The notes below the pieces were generated by a model. It had not been told where the DNA came from and searched no databases. It saw nothing but the letters and a program-made list of their open reading frames with translations. Positions 8,451 to 15,472 of a stretch of 15,472 bases of DNA are shown here, one piece after another. Within the stretch, counting starts at the first letter, position 1. Every line of letters starts with the position of its first letter. The stretch comes from Desulfobacterales bacterium (GTDB lineage Bacteria > Desulfobacterota > Desulfobacteria > Desulfobacterales > UBA5852), in assembly GCA_016735415.1 (NCBI GenBank), contig JAERRP010000434.1, positions 1 through 15,472 on the forward strand, in the 5' to 3' direction. A program made the translations under genes and the position numbers.

Positions 8451-8997
8451 GGATTTCTTTCTCTTTTTCTTTGTAGATCGTATCGATCTGGGCGATGAAT
8501 TCGTCCGTGATTTTCTGGACCTGGTCCTGTCCCTTGAAAGCGTCGTCTTCCGAAACCTCACCATCCTTCTTCAGGCTTTTGAGCATTTCGTTGGCGTCGC
8601 GCCGCAGATTGCGAATGGCGACCTTGTGATCTTCACAAGTCTTATGCACCGACTTGGCCAACTGCTTGCGACGCTCTTCGGTAAGGGGCGGGATCGTAAT
8701 CCGGATAATTTTGCCGTCGTTGGAGGGGGTCAGCCCCAGATCCGATTTGAGAATGGCTTTTTCGATCTCCTTGATCACGGTCGCATCCCAGGGCTGAATC
8801 GTGATCAGACGGCTTTCGGGCACCGCGAGGGAGGCCATCTGGTTGAGCGGCGTCAGCGTACCATAATAATCCACCCGGATGCCGTCCAGAAGGGAGAGGT
8901 TGGCGCGGCCGGTGCGTACGCGGCTCAATTCGATATTCAGGGAAGCAATGGTTTTACCCATACTTTCGCGGGTGTCCTGATAAATGTCATCTAACAT
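8440..8997 (-). CDS. frr: Ribosome recycling factor
   Basis: A 185-residue RRF, the normal length. With EF-G it splits post-termination ribosomes into subunits. [16 protein letters not shown] (25-40) and [12 protein letters not shown] (129-140) are hallmark segments of the long three-helix domain I, and [16 protein letters not shown] (42-57) and the following residues form the small domain II. The ATG at 8997 has AGGTG about 7 bases upstream. It follows pyrH after a 68-base spacer that holds no hairpin or promoter I can support. Its last codons overlap the inferred start of uppS. Confidence 0.97.
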   Translation of the reverse strand: MLDDIYQDTRESMGKTIASLNIELSRVRTGRANLSLLDGIRVDYYGTLTPLNQMASLAVPESRLITIQPWDATVIKEIEKAILKSDLGLTPSNDGKIIRITIPPLTEERRKQLAKSVHKTCEDHKVAIRNLRRDANEMLKSLKKDGEVSEDDAFKGQDQVQKITDEFIAQIDTIYKEKEKEILEF

Positions 8998-9065
8998 GGC
9001 GGTTCACCTGTTCGTATTGGGTTGCCGGTTGGGTCGGAATGGGAAAGGATCGTCGGGCGCGGATG

Positions 9066-9779
9066 TTAGTAGTGGATCAGCGTGCCAATAGATTCCCCGC
9101 AGATCACTTTCCAGATATTGCCGGGCTGATTCAGGTTGAAAACGGAAAGCGGCAGCTTGTTGTCCATGGCCAGCGAAATGGCCGTCATATCCATAACTTT
9201 AAGCTGCTGTTCCAGCACTTCCATGTAAGTTAAATCTTTTAAGAAGACGGCCTTGGGATTGTGGATCGGATCGGAATCGTAGACGCCGTTTACTTTGGTG
9301 GCTTTCAACAGTAATTCGGCGTGGATTTCCTGGGCCCGCAGCACGGCGGCCGTATCGGTGGTAAAATAGGGGTTGCCCGTTCCAGCCGCAAAGATGACCA
9401 CCCGCCCCTTTTCCAAGTGGCGTACAGCCCGACGGAGGATATAGGGCTCAGCAACTTCGTGCATGGAAATGGCCGACTGCGTTCGGGTGGGCATGCCCTT
9501 TTTCTCCAGGGCATCCATGAGCGCCAGGCTGTTGATGACCGTGGCCAGCATTCCCATGTGATCGGCCGAGGCCCGATCCATACCATAGGAGCTGGCCGCA
9601 ACGCCGCGAAATATGTTGCCGCCGCCCACTACGATGGCCACCTCGACGCCCGTATCAACGAGGGCGCGCACTTCATCGGCCACGTACTGAAGCATGTCGG
9701 AACTGATGCCGAAGCCCTGATCACCCATCAGGGCTTCGCCGCTCAGCTTGAGAAGAATTCTTTTATAACGCGGTGTCAA
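9066..9779 (-). CDS. pyrH: Uridylate kinase (UMP kinase)
   Basis: The bacterial amino-acid-kinase-fold UMP kinase makes UDP from UMP and ATP; homologues are hexamers regulated by GTP and UTP. The motifs from the N terminus are [13 protein letters not shown] with the phosphate-binding Lys and Gly, [30 protein letters not shown], and [15 protein letters not shown]. The frame stays open upstream to a TTG at 9845 inside tsf, but the TTG at 9779 has GGAG nine bases before it and gives 237 residues, matching the family and starting one base after the tsf stop. That tight junction suggests translational coupling with EF-Ts. The rpsB-tsf-pyrH-frr order is widely conserved in bacteria. Confidence 0.97.
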   Translation of the reverse strand: MTPRYKRILLKLSGEALMGDQGFGISSDMLQYVADEVRALVDTGVEVAIVVGGGNIFRGVAASSYGMDRASADHMGMLATVINSLALMDALEKKGMPTRTQSAISMHEVAEPYILRRAVRHLEKGRVVIFAAGTGNPYFTTDTAAVLRAQEIHAELLLKATKVNGVYDSDPIHNPKAVFLKDLTYMEVLEQQLKVMDMTAISLAMDNKLPLSVFNLNQPGNIWKVICGESIGTLIHY

Positions 9780-9780
9780 T

Positions 9781-10380
9781 TCAGGATTCTCCGATTTGGA
9801 AACGAACGAATCGCTTGATCGAAATGTTTTCGCCGATTTTGGCAATCAGTTCGTTGAGAAGATCGGCAATCGTGATATCCGGATTCTTCACGTAGGGTTG
9901 GTTCATCAGGCAGCTTTCCTTGATAAACTTGCCCATCTTGCCCTCAATGATCTTCTCGATGACGTTGTCGGGCTTGCCGGTTTCACGGGCCTGGGCGATG
10001 TAGATCCCCTTTTCGCGGGCAATGAGATCTTCGGAGATATCTTCGGCCGTAATGCCCAGGGGACTGACAGCGGCGATATGCATGGCGACGTTCCTGGCAA
10101 ACTCCTGAAAGTCGTCGCTCTTGGCCACAAAATCCGTTTCGCAATCGACTTCAACCATGACCCCCAACTTACCACCCGTGTGCACATAAGGCATCACCAC
10201 ACCTTCACTGGTGGCCCGCCCGGCACGCTTGGCGGCGGTGGCCAAACCCTTTTTACGCAAAAAATCGACGGCCTTTTCCGTATCGCCGTCGGTCTCGATC
10301 AACGCTTTTTTACAATCCATCATGCCGGCTCCGGATTTTTCGCGAAGCTGCTTAACCATTGCTGCCGTAATCGTGGACAT
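9781..10380 (-). CDS. tsf: Translation elongation factor Ts
   Basis: EF-Ts is the nucleotide-exchange factor that recycles EF-Tu. At 199 residues this is the short form, against 283 in E. coli, so it lacks part of the core-domain duplication, as in several other phyla. The N-terminal UBA-like domain (1-45) contains [19 protein letters not shown], and TDFVAK (82-87) carries the Asp-Phe pair that disturbs the EF-Tu magnesium site. A C-terminal helical part follows. The ATG is two bases after the rpsB stop, with AGGAG (10392-10388) seven bases upstream inside the rpsB tail codons, so the two genes are surely co-translated. Confidence 0.97.
   Translation of the reverse strand: MSTITAAMVKQLREKSGAGMMDCKKALIETDGDTEKAVDFLRKKGLATAAKRAGRATSEGVVMPYVHTGGKLGVMVEVDCETDFVAKSDDFQEFARNVAMHIAAVSPLGITAEDISEDLIAREKGIYIAQARETGKPDNVIEKIIEGKMGKFIKESCLMNQPYVKNPDITIADLLNELIAKIGENISIKRFVRFQIGES
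9789..9792 (-). promoter_or_regulatory. Shine-Dalgarno site that sets the pyrH TTG start
   Basis: GGAG on the minus strand, inside the last codons of tsf and nine bases before the TTG at 9779. It is the best argument for the short pyrH form and a non-ATG start, since no ATG lies between the end of tsf and the conserved [12 protein letters not shown] segment. Confidence 0.6.
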
Positions 10381-10382
10381 GC

Positions 10383-11288
10383 TTATTCTCCTGTTTCCTC
10401 TGGGTCACTTGCTTCGACGGCTGCTTCCGGGGCGGCCTTTTCCTCCTCGACTTCAGGTGTGGCCCGTCGGATGATCTCGACCACCGGGCCTTCCGTCCCG
10501 TCCGAAATAACCTTGCGTTCGCCGGGTTTCAGGTCGGCACTGCCGGGAATTTCCTCAACGGCTTCGCCCTCAGCTTTATCCGCGTCGGCCTGCTGCTTCT
10601 CGAGGAACCGCGCACGGCCTTCCACACTGGCATCGGCAATCCGCGAGGTAACCAAGCGGATGGCACGAATGGCATCGTCGTTGCCGGGGATAATATAATC
10701 GATTTTATCAGGATCGCAGTTGGTGTCCACAATAGCAACGATCGGAATGCCCAGGCGTCGACCTTCGCTCACGGCAATGGCCTCATTTTTGGAGTCCACA
10801 ATGAAGATGGCGCCGGGCAGGCTCTTCATTCTGCGGATACCACCCAGGTTGTTGTCCAGCTTGACGCGTTCCTTCCCCAGTTTGAGCCGTTCCTTTTTGG
10901 GGAACATATTGATCGTGCCGTCGTTTTCAATCTCGTTGAGATAGTTGAGACGGTCAATGCTCTTTTTGATAGTTTGGAAATTGGTCAGCATGCCGCCCAG
11001 CCAACGGTTGTGGACGTAAAACATTTCACAGCGATTGGCTTCTTCGTAGATCGATTCACGGGCCTGTTTTTTGGTACCCACGAACAGGACCGATTTCCCG
11101 CTGGCCACCGTATCGACGATAAAACTGTAAGCGGTCTTGAACATCCGGACGGTTTGCTGAAGGTCGACAATGTAAATACCGTTGCGGGCACCGAAAATGT
11201 AAGGTTTCATTTTCGGGTTCCAGCGTTTGGTCTGATGGCCGAAATGAACACCGGCCTCCAACAGTTCTTTCATTGTAATGTAAGCCAT
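10383..11288 (-). CDS. rpsB: Small ribosomal subunit protein S2, with acidic C-terminal extension
   Basis: S2 joins the 30S subunit late and binds the head-body side near S1. The core is typical: [20 protein letters not shown] (6-25), the IYIVDLQQT segment, VGTKKQA (70-76), [12 protein letters not shown] (93-104), and [20 protein letters not shown] (146-165) through [20 protein letters not shown] (201-220). The core ends near residue 232. The total of 301 residues is well above the usual 230-260, because about 69 extra residues follow that are rich in Glu, Ala and Pro with roughly 21 acidic and 7 basic residues. AAGGAG (11300-11295) lies 6 bases before the ATG. As the first gene after a long gap it probably heads the rpsB-tsf-pyrH-frr transcript. 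Confidence 0.97.
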   Translation of the reverse strand: MAYITMKELLEAGVHFGHQTKRWNPKMKPYIFGARNGIYIVDLQQTVRMFKTAYSFIVDTVASGKSVLFVGTKKQARESIYEEANRCEMFYVHNRWLGGMLTNFQTIKKSIDRLNYLNEIENDGTINMFPKKERLKLGKERVKLDNNLGGIRRMKSLPGAIFIVDSKNEAIAVSEGRRLGIPIVAIVDTNCDPDKIDYIIPGNDDAIRAIRLVTSRIADASVEGRARFLEKQQADADKAEGEAVEEIPGSADLKPGERKVISDGTEGPVVEIIRRATPEVEEEKAAPEAAVEASDPEETGE

Positions 11289-11591
11289 AATCTACTCCTT
11301 GCACCTGTCGGTTAGGGCCACCGCTTTCCTCTTCCCCGACTCCGACTTTCACGGAAAGCACCGGGAGCCCGGTCAGAAAGCGTGCGAATTAAAAATACGG
11401 ATTCGTAAAAAGTCCGATATCGGCGTTAGGCCTATCTCGAACTCTTTACGCGTCCATCAAAGAGGCCGTCATTCTCAAACGAGCACGAATGGACAAGTCG
11501 ATACAGACCGCCTCGAAATCGGATTTTTTTAACAGACAAAGGGGATATCTGCAACCACTTTTTCCTGCCGCTGAAAGCCATGGGTGCGGCA
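11289..11591. other. rpsB upstream region (leader and probable promoter)
   Basis: A 303-base gap between the prmC stop and rpsB with no gene I can support. On the minus strand a TTTAAT (11393-11388) matches a -10 box in five of six positions, but the 17-18 base position upstream has no good -35, so the promoter call is weak. If used, it would give a leader of about 90 bases containing the inverted repeat at 11360-11373. No U-run terminator for prmC is evident. S2 represses its own operon through the leader in gamma-proteobacteria; whether that happens here cannot be seen. Confidence 0.45.
11360..11373 (-). repeat. Perfect inverted repeat in the rpsB leader
   Basis: Arms ACCGGG and CCCGGT are separated by two bases. 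It is flanked on both sides by CTTTC/GAAAG segments that could pair outside it or form a second small hairpin. It lies about 70 bases before the rpsB start codon and has no U run, so it is not an intrinsic terminator. A leader RNA structure or a protein-binding palindrome are both possible. Confidence 0.4.
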
Positions 11592-12470
11592 TCAGGCGCG
11601 CAACAGGCGCATCACGCGGTCGTGGCCGCTGTAGTCCGCAAGGCACGCACAACCCTGATAACAGCCGGATTCCTCCGCCAGGCGCTGCACGGCTGCGCCC
11701 TGATCCCATCCGATCTCCAGGATCAGGGCGCCACCCGGCAGGAGGCCGGGCGCCGCTTCCGGAATGATGCGGCGGTATAAATCCAGACCGTCATCGCCGC
11801 CGTCGAGTGCCCCTCGTGGCTCGTAATCTTTCACCTCGGCCTGCAACGCTTCGATATCCGCCGAGGGGATATAGGGTGGATTGGAAACAATCGCATCGAA
11901 TATCGGCCGGGTCTTATCGAGCATGTCCAGCCCCGCCCCGGCCACCAATCGAATCCGGTCCGCCAGCCGGTGCCGCTCGATGTTCTGTCTGGCCAGCGCC
12001 AGGGCCGGCCGGGAAAGATCGGAAGCATCCACCTGCACCGTCGGACAGCTATGGGCCAGGGCCACGGCAATGCAGCCCGAACCGGTCCCCAGGTCCAGTA
12101 CCCGCGGGGTCTCCCTTTCGGGACACGATTGGAGGGATTCTACAGCCACCTCCACCAAACGTTCGGTTTCCGGGCGTGGGGTCAGGACGTCCGGGCCGAC
12201 AATAAAATCCAGACCCCAGAATTCCTTCTGGCCAACAATATAGGCCACCGGTTCCCGCGCCGCGCGGCGCTTGACGATTCGTTTGAAGGCCGCACGCTCA
12301 TCGGCGCCGAGGGGTTGATCGTAACGCAGGTAAAGATCGATCCGTCTCAAGCCCAGGCTGTGCGCCAGAAGGATTTCAGCATCCAGTCGAGGGCTCTCGA
12401 TATGGCCTTTGCGAAAATAACCGGTGGTCCATTCTAAAATTGAAAGGATGGTCCATTCAGGATGCAGCAT
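11592..12470 (-). CDS. prmC: Peptide chain release factor N5-glutamine methyltransferase
   Basis: PrmC methylates the glutamine of the GGQ motif in RF1 and RF2 with S-adenosylmethionine and so speeds peptide release. From the chosen ATG it has 292 residues: an N-terminal helical RF-binding domain (about 1-85, including [12 protein letters not shown]), then a Rossmann methyltransferase domain with [11 protein letters not shown] (125-135) for SAM and the catalytic NPPY (197-200). [11 protein letters not shown] (215-225) and EIGWDQG (252-258) are further family marks. A longer frame to a TTG at 12512 would add 14 unrelated residues; the ATG at 12470 matches the family N terminus. It overlaps the end of prfA by 14 bases, linking the enzyme to its substrate. 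Confidence 0.96.
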   Translation of the reverse strand: MLHPEWTILSILEWTTGYFRKGHIESPRLDAEILLAHSLGLRRIDLYLRYDQPLGADERAAFKRIVKRRAAREPVAYIVGQKEFWGLDFIVGPDVLTPRPETERLVEVAVESLQSCPERETPRVLDLGTGSGCIAVALAHSCPTVQVDASDLSRPALALARQNIERHRLADRIRLVAGAGLDMLDKTRPIFDAIVSNPPYIPSADIEALQAEVKDYEPRGALDGGDDGLDLYRRIIPEAAPGLLPGGALILEIGWDQGAAVQRLAEESGCYQGCACLADYSGHDRVMRLLRA

Positions 12471-13524
12471 TTTGAAGGGCCTGGGCCTGATAATAGGTGA
12501 TGAGTTCCTCAACGATCGGATCGACGTTGCCCTGGATGATTTCTTCCAGTTTGTAGAGCGTCAACCCGATGCGATGGTCGGTCACTCGGCCCTGGGGGAA
12601 ATTGTAGGTACGAATGCGTCCGCTGCGGTCGCCATCGCCGATCTGGCTCTTGCGCTCGGCCGAGCGCCGGGCGTTCTGCTCGCGGACCATTTGATCCAGC
12701 AGGCGGGCCCGCAGGACCTTAAGCGCCTTGGCCTTGTTTTTTATCTGGGACTTTTCATCCTGGCAGGTCACCACCAGCCCGGTGGGCAGATGGGTAATCC
12801 GAACGGCCGAATCGGTGGTATTGACGCTCTGCCCGCCGGGTCCGGTGGAACGATAAACGTCGATTTTGAGTTCGCTGGGGTCAATCGCCACATCCACTTC
12901 CTCGGCCTCCGGCAGAACGGCGACGGTAACGGCGGAGGTGTGGATGCGTCCCTGGGTTTCGGTGGCCGGGACCCGCTGCACGCGATGGGTGCCGCTTTCG
13001 TACTTCAAGCGGCTGTAAGCCCCCTGGCCCTGAATCATGACGATGACTTCCTTGAAACCACCGCCGCCCGTGTCGTGCTGACTCATGATTTCCACCTGCC
13101 AGCGCTGCCCCTCGGCATAGCGGCCGTACATCCGGAAAAGATCGGCCGCGAAAAGGGCCGCCTCGTCGCCCCCGGTCCCGGCCCGGATTTCAACAATCAC
13201 ATTCTTGTCGTCATTGGGATCTTTGGGAACCAACATCTTTTTGAGCTCAAGGGTCAGGGCATCCCGTTGCACCGTCAGTTCGGCGACCTCCTCCCGGGCC
13301 AGTTCCTTGATGTCGGGGTCGCCGTCCCGGAGCAGATCCTGGCTGTCTTCCAGATGCGCCAGGATCTGTTTGTATTCGCGGTAAGCCGCCACGATCCGGC
13401 TGAGGTTGGCGTGCTCGCGGCTGAATTTCTCGAAAGCGGCACGGTCCTTGACCGTTTCCGGATCGCTGAGCAGTTTTTCAACTTCCAGAAATCGTTTTTC
13501 GACACCGTTGAGTTTGTCTAACAT
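12457..13524 (-). CDS. prfA: Peptide chain release factor 1
   Basis: RF1 reads UAA and UAG stops and triggers peptide release. Its 355 residues are the normal length. The tripeptide anticodon is PAT (186-188, followed by [10 protein letters not shown]), which marks RF1 rather than RF2 (SPF). The catalytic GGQ is at 230-232 in [27 protein letters not shown] (115-126) and the C-terminal [18 protein letters not shown] (303-320) are also diagnostic. The frame is open for 62 codons upstream to a GTG at 13710, but that part is Gly-rich and unlike RF1. The ATG at 13524 has AGAGGA about 6 bases upstream and gives the family N terminus [12 protein letters not shown]. Confidence 0.97.
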   Translation of the reverse strand: MLDKLNGVEKRFLEVEKLLSDPETVKDRAAFEKFSREHANLSRIVAAYREYKQILAHLEDSQDLLRDGDPDIKELAREEVAELTVQRDALTLELKKMLVPKDPNDDKNVIVEIRAGTGGDEAALFAADLFRMYGRYAEGQRWQVEIMSQHDTGGGGFKEVIVMIQGQGAYSRLKYESGTHRVQRVPATETQGRIHTSAVTVAVLPEAEEVDVAIDPSELKIDVYRSTGPGGQSVNTTDSAVRITHLPTGLVVTCQDEKSQIKNKAKALKVLRARLLDQMVREQNARRSAERKSQIGDGDRSGRIRTYNFPQGRVTDHRIGLTLYKLEEIIQGNVDPIVEELITYYQAQALQNAAS

Positions 13525-13698
13525 GGAATCCTCTTGACGCTGGTCGGAATCTGGACCCGACCCGTGGCCATCTTTGCCGCCCTGTGGCGGTACACCCCGG
13601 AAGCCCGCACCATAAAAATAAAACACCCATGCCCCTGCCCAGGGCAACAGCCCCCCCCCTGCATACCCGGGCGAAAAGCACCCGGACCACAATAAAGT

Positions 13699-13729
13699 GC
13701 CCCTATTCACCGCAGTGGCAAAAAGGGGC
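13699..13729 (-). repeat. Nested inverted repeat before prfA
   Basis: Outer arms GCCCC (13699-13703) and GGGGC (13725-13729) enclose inner arms CACC (13708-13711) and GTGG (13715-13718) with a three-base loop and A-rich bulges. CCCGG (13681-13685) and CCGGG (13731-13735) can close a further outer stem. No U run follows in the direction of transcription, so it is not a standard terminator. Its function is unknown. Confidence 0.4.
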
Positions 13730-13758
13730 TCCGGGTGGTGCCGGTTTGTCCGTAACCG

Positions 13759-13788
13759 TAAAACGAAAGAAAGCGTCGCGCGGGACGC
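13759..13788 (-). terminator. Weak intrinsic terminator-like hairpin after rpmE
   Basis: On the minus strand GCGTC and GACGC form a five-base-pair stem around a six-base loop, starting three bases past the rpmE stop and followed by a T-rich stretch broken by two C and one G. The stem is short, so termination may be partial; it would separate rho-rpmE from prfA-prmC. Confidence 0.4.
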
Positions 13789-13791
13789 GGG

Positions 13792-14007
13792 TTACGCCTG
13801 GGCTTTCTGGAACTTCTCGTATTTCTTCCTGAACCGCTCGATCCGGCCGGCGGTATCCACCAGTTTCTGCTTGCCGGTGAAAAAGGGATGGCATTTGGAA
13901 CAAATTTCCACCGTAATGTCCTTGCGGGTCGATCCGGTTTCAAAAACGGCCCCGCAGTGGCAGGATATTTTGGTCTGTCCGTATTTCGGATGAATATCCT
14001 TTTTCAT
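13792..14007 (-). CDS. rpmE: Large ribosomal subunit protein L31, zinc-binding type
   Basis: A 71-residue L31, which bridges the 50S central protuberance and the 30S head. [10 protein letters not shown] at the start is the family signature. Cys16, Cys18, Cys36 and Cys39 (CHC and CSKC) make this the zinc-holding C+ form rather than the zinc-free paralogue used under zinc limitation. [20 protein letters not shown] (40-59) is the usual C-terminal core. A GGAGG stands upstream, but 13 bases from the ATG, which is a long spacing. It follows rho after 27 bases, so both are probably on one transcript. Confidence 0.97.
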   Translation of the reverse strand: MKKDIHPKYGQTKISCHCGAVFETGSTRKDITVEICSKCHPFFTGKQKLVDTAGRIERFRKKYEKFQKAQA

Positions 14008-14034
14008 GATAATTTCACAACCTCCAGATTGACT

Positions 14035-15282
14035 TTAGGTGTTCATTGAATTCAGAAAATCATTATTATCCACCGTTCCGCCAATTTTTTCAAGTAAAAA
14101 TTCCATGCTGTCCACCGGGTTGAGCGACGCCAGCAGCTTGCGCAGGATCCAGACGCGGTTGAGGATTTCCCTGTCCATCAGCAGTTCCTCTTTACGGGTC
14201 CCGGACTTTTTGATGTCAATGGCCGGGAAGACGCGTTTGTCCGCCAGGCGGCGATCCAGCACCAGTTCCATGTTGCCGGTGCCCTTGAATTCCTCGAAAA
14301 TGACCTCGTCCATGCGACTGCCCGTATCGATCAGGGCCGTGGCGATAATGGTCAGGCTGCCGCCCTCTTCAATGTTGCGGGCGGCCCCGAAAAAACGCTT
14401 GGGGCGTTGCAGGGCGTTGGAATCCACACCACCGGAAAGGATTTTCCCGCTGGGCGGCACCACCGAGTTGTAAGCCCGCGCCAGTCGGGTAATACTGTCC
14501 AGCAGGATAATCACGTCCTTTTTATGTTCCACCAGCCGTTTGGCCTTTTCGATCACCATCTCGGCCACCTGCACATGGCGCTCGGCCGGTTCGTCGAACG
14601 TGGAACTGATAACCTCGGCATCCACGGAGCGCTGCATGTCGGTGACTTCTTCGGGACGCTCGTCGATCAGCAGGACAAAGGGCACGACGTCTTTGTGGTT
14701 GGCAATGATGCTGTTGGCGATATTCTGCAGCAGCATGGTTTTACCCGTGCGTGGGGGCGATACGATCAGACCGCGTTGACCGAAACCGATGGGGGTCATC
14801 AAGTCCATGATGCGGGTGGAGTAATTGTCGGATTCGATTTCAAGGCTGACTTTGCGCTCCGGATAAAGCGGCGTAAGGTTGTCGAACAGAATTTTTTCGC
14901 GGGCGACCTCGGGGTCTTCGTAATTAACCGCCTCCCCCTTGAGCAGCGCAAAATAGCGTGCCGATTCCTTTGGCTGACGGTTCTGGCCGGAAACCGTATC
15001 CCCCGTTCGCAGGTTGAAACGCCGGATCTGGGAAGGCGACACATAGATATCGTCCGGTCCGGGAAGATAGTTATAGCTCGGCGAACGCAGAAATCCGAAG
15101 CCATCCGGCAGGATTTCAAGCGTCCCCACGCCGTAAATCGATCCGTTCTTCTCGATATGAGCCTGCAACAGGGCAAAAATGAGCTCCTGTTTGCGCATAC
15201 CGGCTGCCCCGTCGACTTTGAATTTCTTCGCCATCTGGGTCAGCTCACTGATTTTCATCTCTTTTAATTCACTGATATTCAT
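14035..15282 (-). CDS. rho: Transcription termination factor Rho
   Basis: A 415-residue hexameric RNA-dependent ATPase that stops transcription at rut sites; E. coli Rho has 419. The N-terminal helical part (1-45) begins [20 protein letters not shown]. The cold-shock-like primary RNA site includes [16 protein letters not shown] (51-66). The ATPase has Walker A SPPRTGKT (175-182, Lys181) and Walker B VIILLD ending at Asp262. The Q-loop SGGVDSNAL (283-291) and R-loop GSRMDE (321-326) are intact, as is [11 protein letters not shown] (293-303). No inserted domain is present. GGAG lies 10 bases before the ATG. It heads the block, and the preceding 190 bases presumably hold its promoter. Confidence 0.98.
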   Translation of the reverse strand: MNISELKEMKISELTQMAKKFKVDGAAGMRKQELIFALLQAHIEKNGSIYGVGTLEILPDGFGFLRSPSYNYLPGPDDIYVSPSQIRRFNLRTGDTVSGQNRQPKESARYFALLKGEAVNYEDPEVAREKILFDNLTPLYPERKVSLEIESDNYSTRIMDLMTPIGFGQRGLIVSPPRTGKTMLLQNIANSIIANHKDVVPFVLLIDERPEEVTDMQRSVDAEVISSTFDEPAERHVQVAEMVIEKAKRLVEHKKDVIILLDSITRLARAYNSVVPPSGKILSGGVDSNALQRPKRFFGAARNIEEGGSLTIIATALIDTGSRMDEVIFEEFKGTGNMELVLDRRLADKRVFPAIDIKKSGTRKEELLMDREILNRVWILRKLLASLNPVDSMEFLLEKIGGTVDNNDFLNSMNT

Positions 15283-15472
15283 TCAAATATCACTCCACCA
15301 AGTTAGAAATTTAAACACACCCCTATCCAGAATCGCTCGCAACAATCCTCGCCGCGTTTCTACCCGCCAATCGGATCCAGACGGATAAAGCACGGATCAA
15401 AATTAAACAAATACCTGTCTTAGTTTTCTATAGGCGCTGTAGCTCGAATGGATTCAGTTTTTAAGAGTTTTT
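15283..15472. other. rho upstream region, no gene seen
   Basis: The 190 bases in front of rho hold no supported gene. On the minus strand a TATAGA (15433-15428) could serve as a -10 box, but no good -35 is paired with it. Rho genes are often autoregulated in the leader; nothing here proves that. The plus strand near 15433-15450 has a short tRNA-like phrase that does not hold up (see the rejected items). Confidence 0.4.

Larger units (their letters stand above)
13525..13791. other. rpmE-prfA intergenic region with inverted repeats
   Basis: A 267-base gap with no gene I can support. It holds, in the direction of transcription, a weak terminator-like hairpin just after rpmE, a nested inverted repeat at 13699-13729 (outer arms GCCCC/GGGGC, inner arms CACC/GTGG), and a run of nine C on the plus strand (13651-13659, G on the transcript). 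No convincing -10/-35 pair for prfA was found. The open frame across it belongs to the prfA reading frame but looks noncoding. Confidence 0.5.

Noticed and set aside
8451..8564. An N-terminal extension of UppS back to an ATG at 8564
   Set aside because: It lies over frr in another frame, is an Arg/Lys/Ser-rich run unlike UppS, and makes the enzyme longer than the family.
12425..12458. Direct repeat of TGGTCCATTC with a 24-base period
   Set aside because: It encodes two EWT-containing stretches at the PrmC N terminus ([13 protein letters not shown]), which fit that family, so it is explained by the protein.
13525..13710. A 62-residue N-terminal extension of RF1 from a GTG
   Set aside because: It is Gly-rich, unlike RF1, crosses a nine-base homopolymer, and the ATG at 13524 has a good ribosome-binding site and the family N terminus.
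383..15267. Long plus-strand open frames, such as those opposite prfA, purL and rho
   Set aside because: They lie opposite clearly conserved genes, have no known motifs, and are expected from GC-biased codon use on the coding strand.
15433..15450. A tRNA-like phrase GCGCTGTAGCTCGAATGG on the plus strand
   Set aside because: It resembles the start of a tRNA, but the D-stem partner GAGC is missing and the following bases are an A/T run to the window end. An intact tRNA is not supported.

Overview
This is ordinary core-genome DNA from a Gram-negative bacterium, most likely a member of the Desulfobacterota (former Deltaproteobacteria, Desulfobacterales-like). The basis is the gene order, the moderately high GC content, the short EF-Ts and single-PDZ RseP forms, and the general style of the proteins. 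The exact genus cannot be read from the window. All 14 recognisable genes lie on the minus strand, so transcription runs from the right end to the left. I found no mobile element, CRISPR array, defence locus, prophage or intact RNA gene, and nothing that looks like an undescribed system.

In transcription order there are three blocks. Block A (15282 to 11592) is a termination and ribosome block: rho (transcription terminator), rpmE (zinc-type L31), then after a 267-base gap prfA (RF1) and prmC (the methylase that modifies the GGQ glutamine of RF1), whose reading frames overlap. Block B follows a 303-base gap and runs from 11288 to 5646: rpsB (S2), tsf (EF-Ts), pyrH (UMP kinase), frr (ribosome recycling), uppS (undecaprenyl-diphosphate synthase), cdsA (CDP-diacylglycerol synthase) and dxr (DXP reductoisomerase). 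Its genes are a few bases apart or overlapping, except for a 68-base spacer before pyrH. It joins translation to isoprenoid, lipid-carrier and phospholipid supply. Block C follows a 313-base gap and runs from 5332 to 374: rseP (site-2 intramembrane protease), then purL and purQ, which together form FGAM synthase of purine synthesis.

The most informative details are the following. PurL carries two PurS-like domains fused at its N terminus while the glutaminase PurQ remains a separate subunit. S2 has an acidic C-terminal tail of about 69 residues. pyrH and uppS appear to use TTG starts tightly coupled to the preceding gene, and the ribosome-binding site favours a dxr start three codons inside the longest frame. 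Three intergenic gaps divide the cluster into likely transcription units, and two of them contain inverted repeats that could be RNA structures. The outer 373 bases on the left and 190 bases on the right hold no gene I can support.
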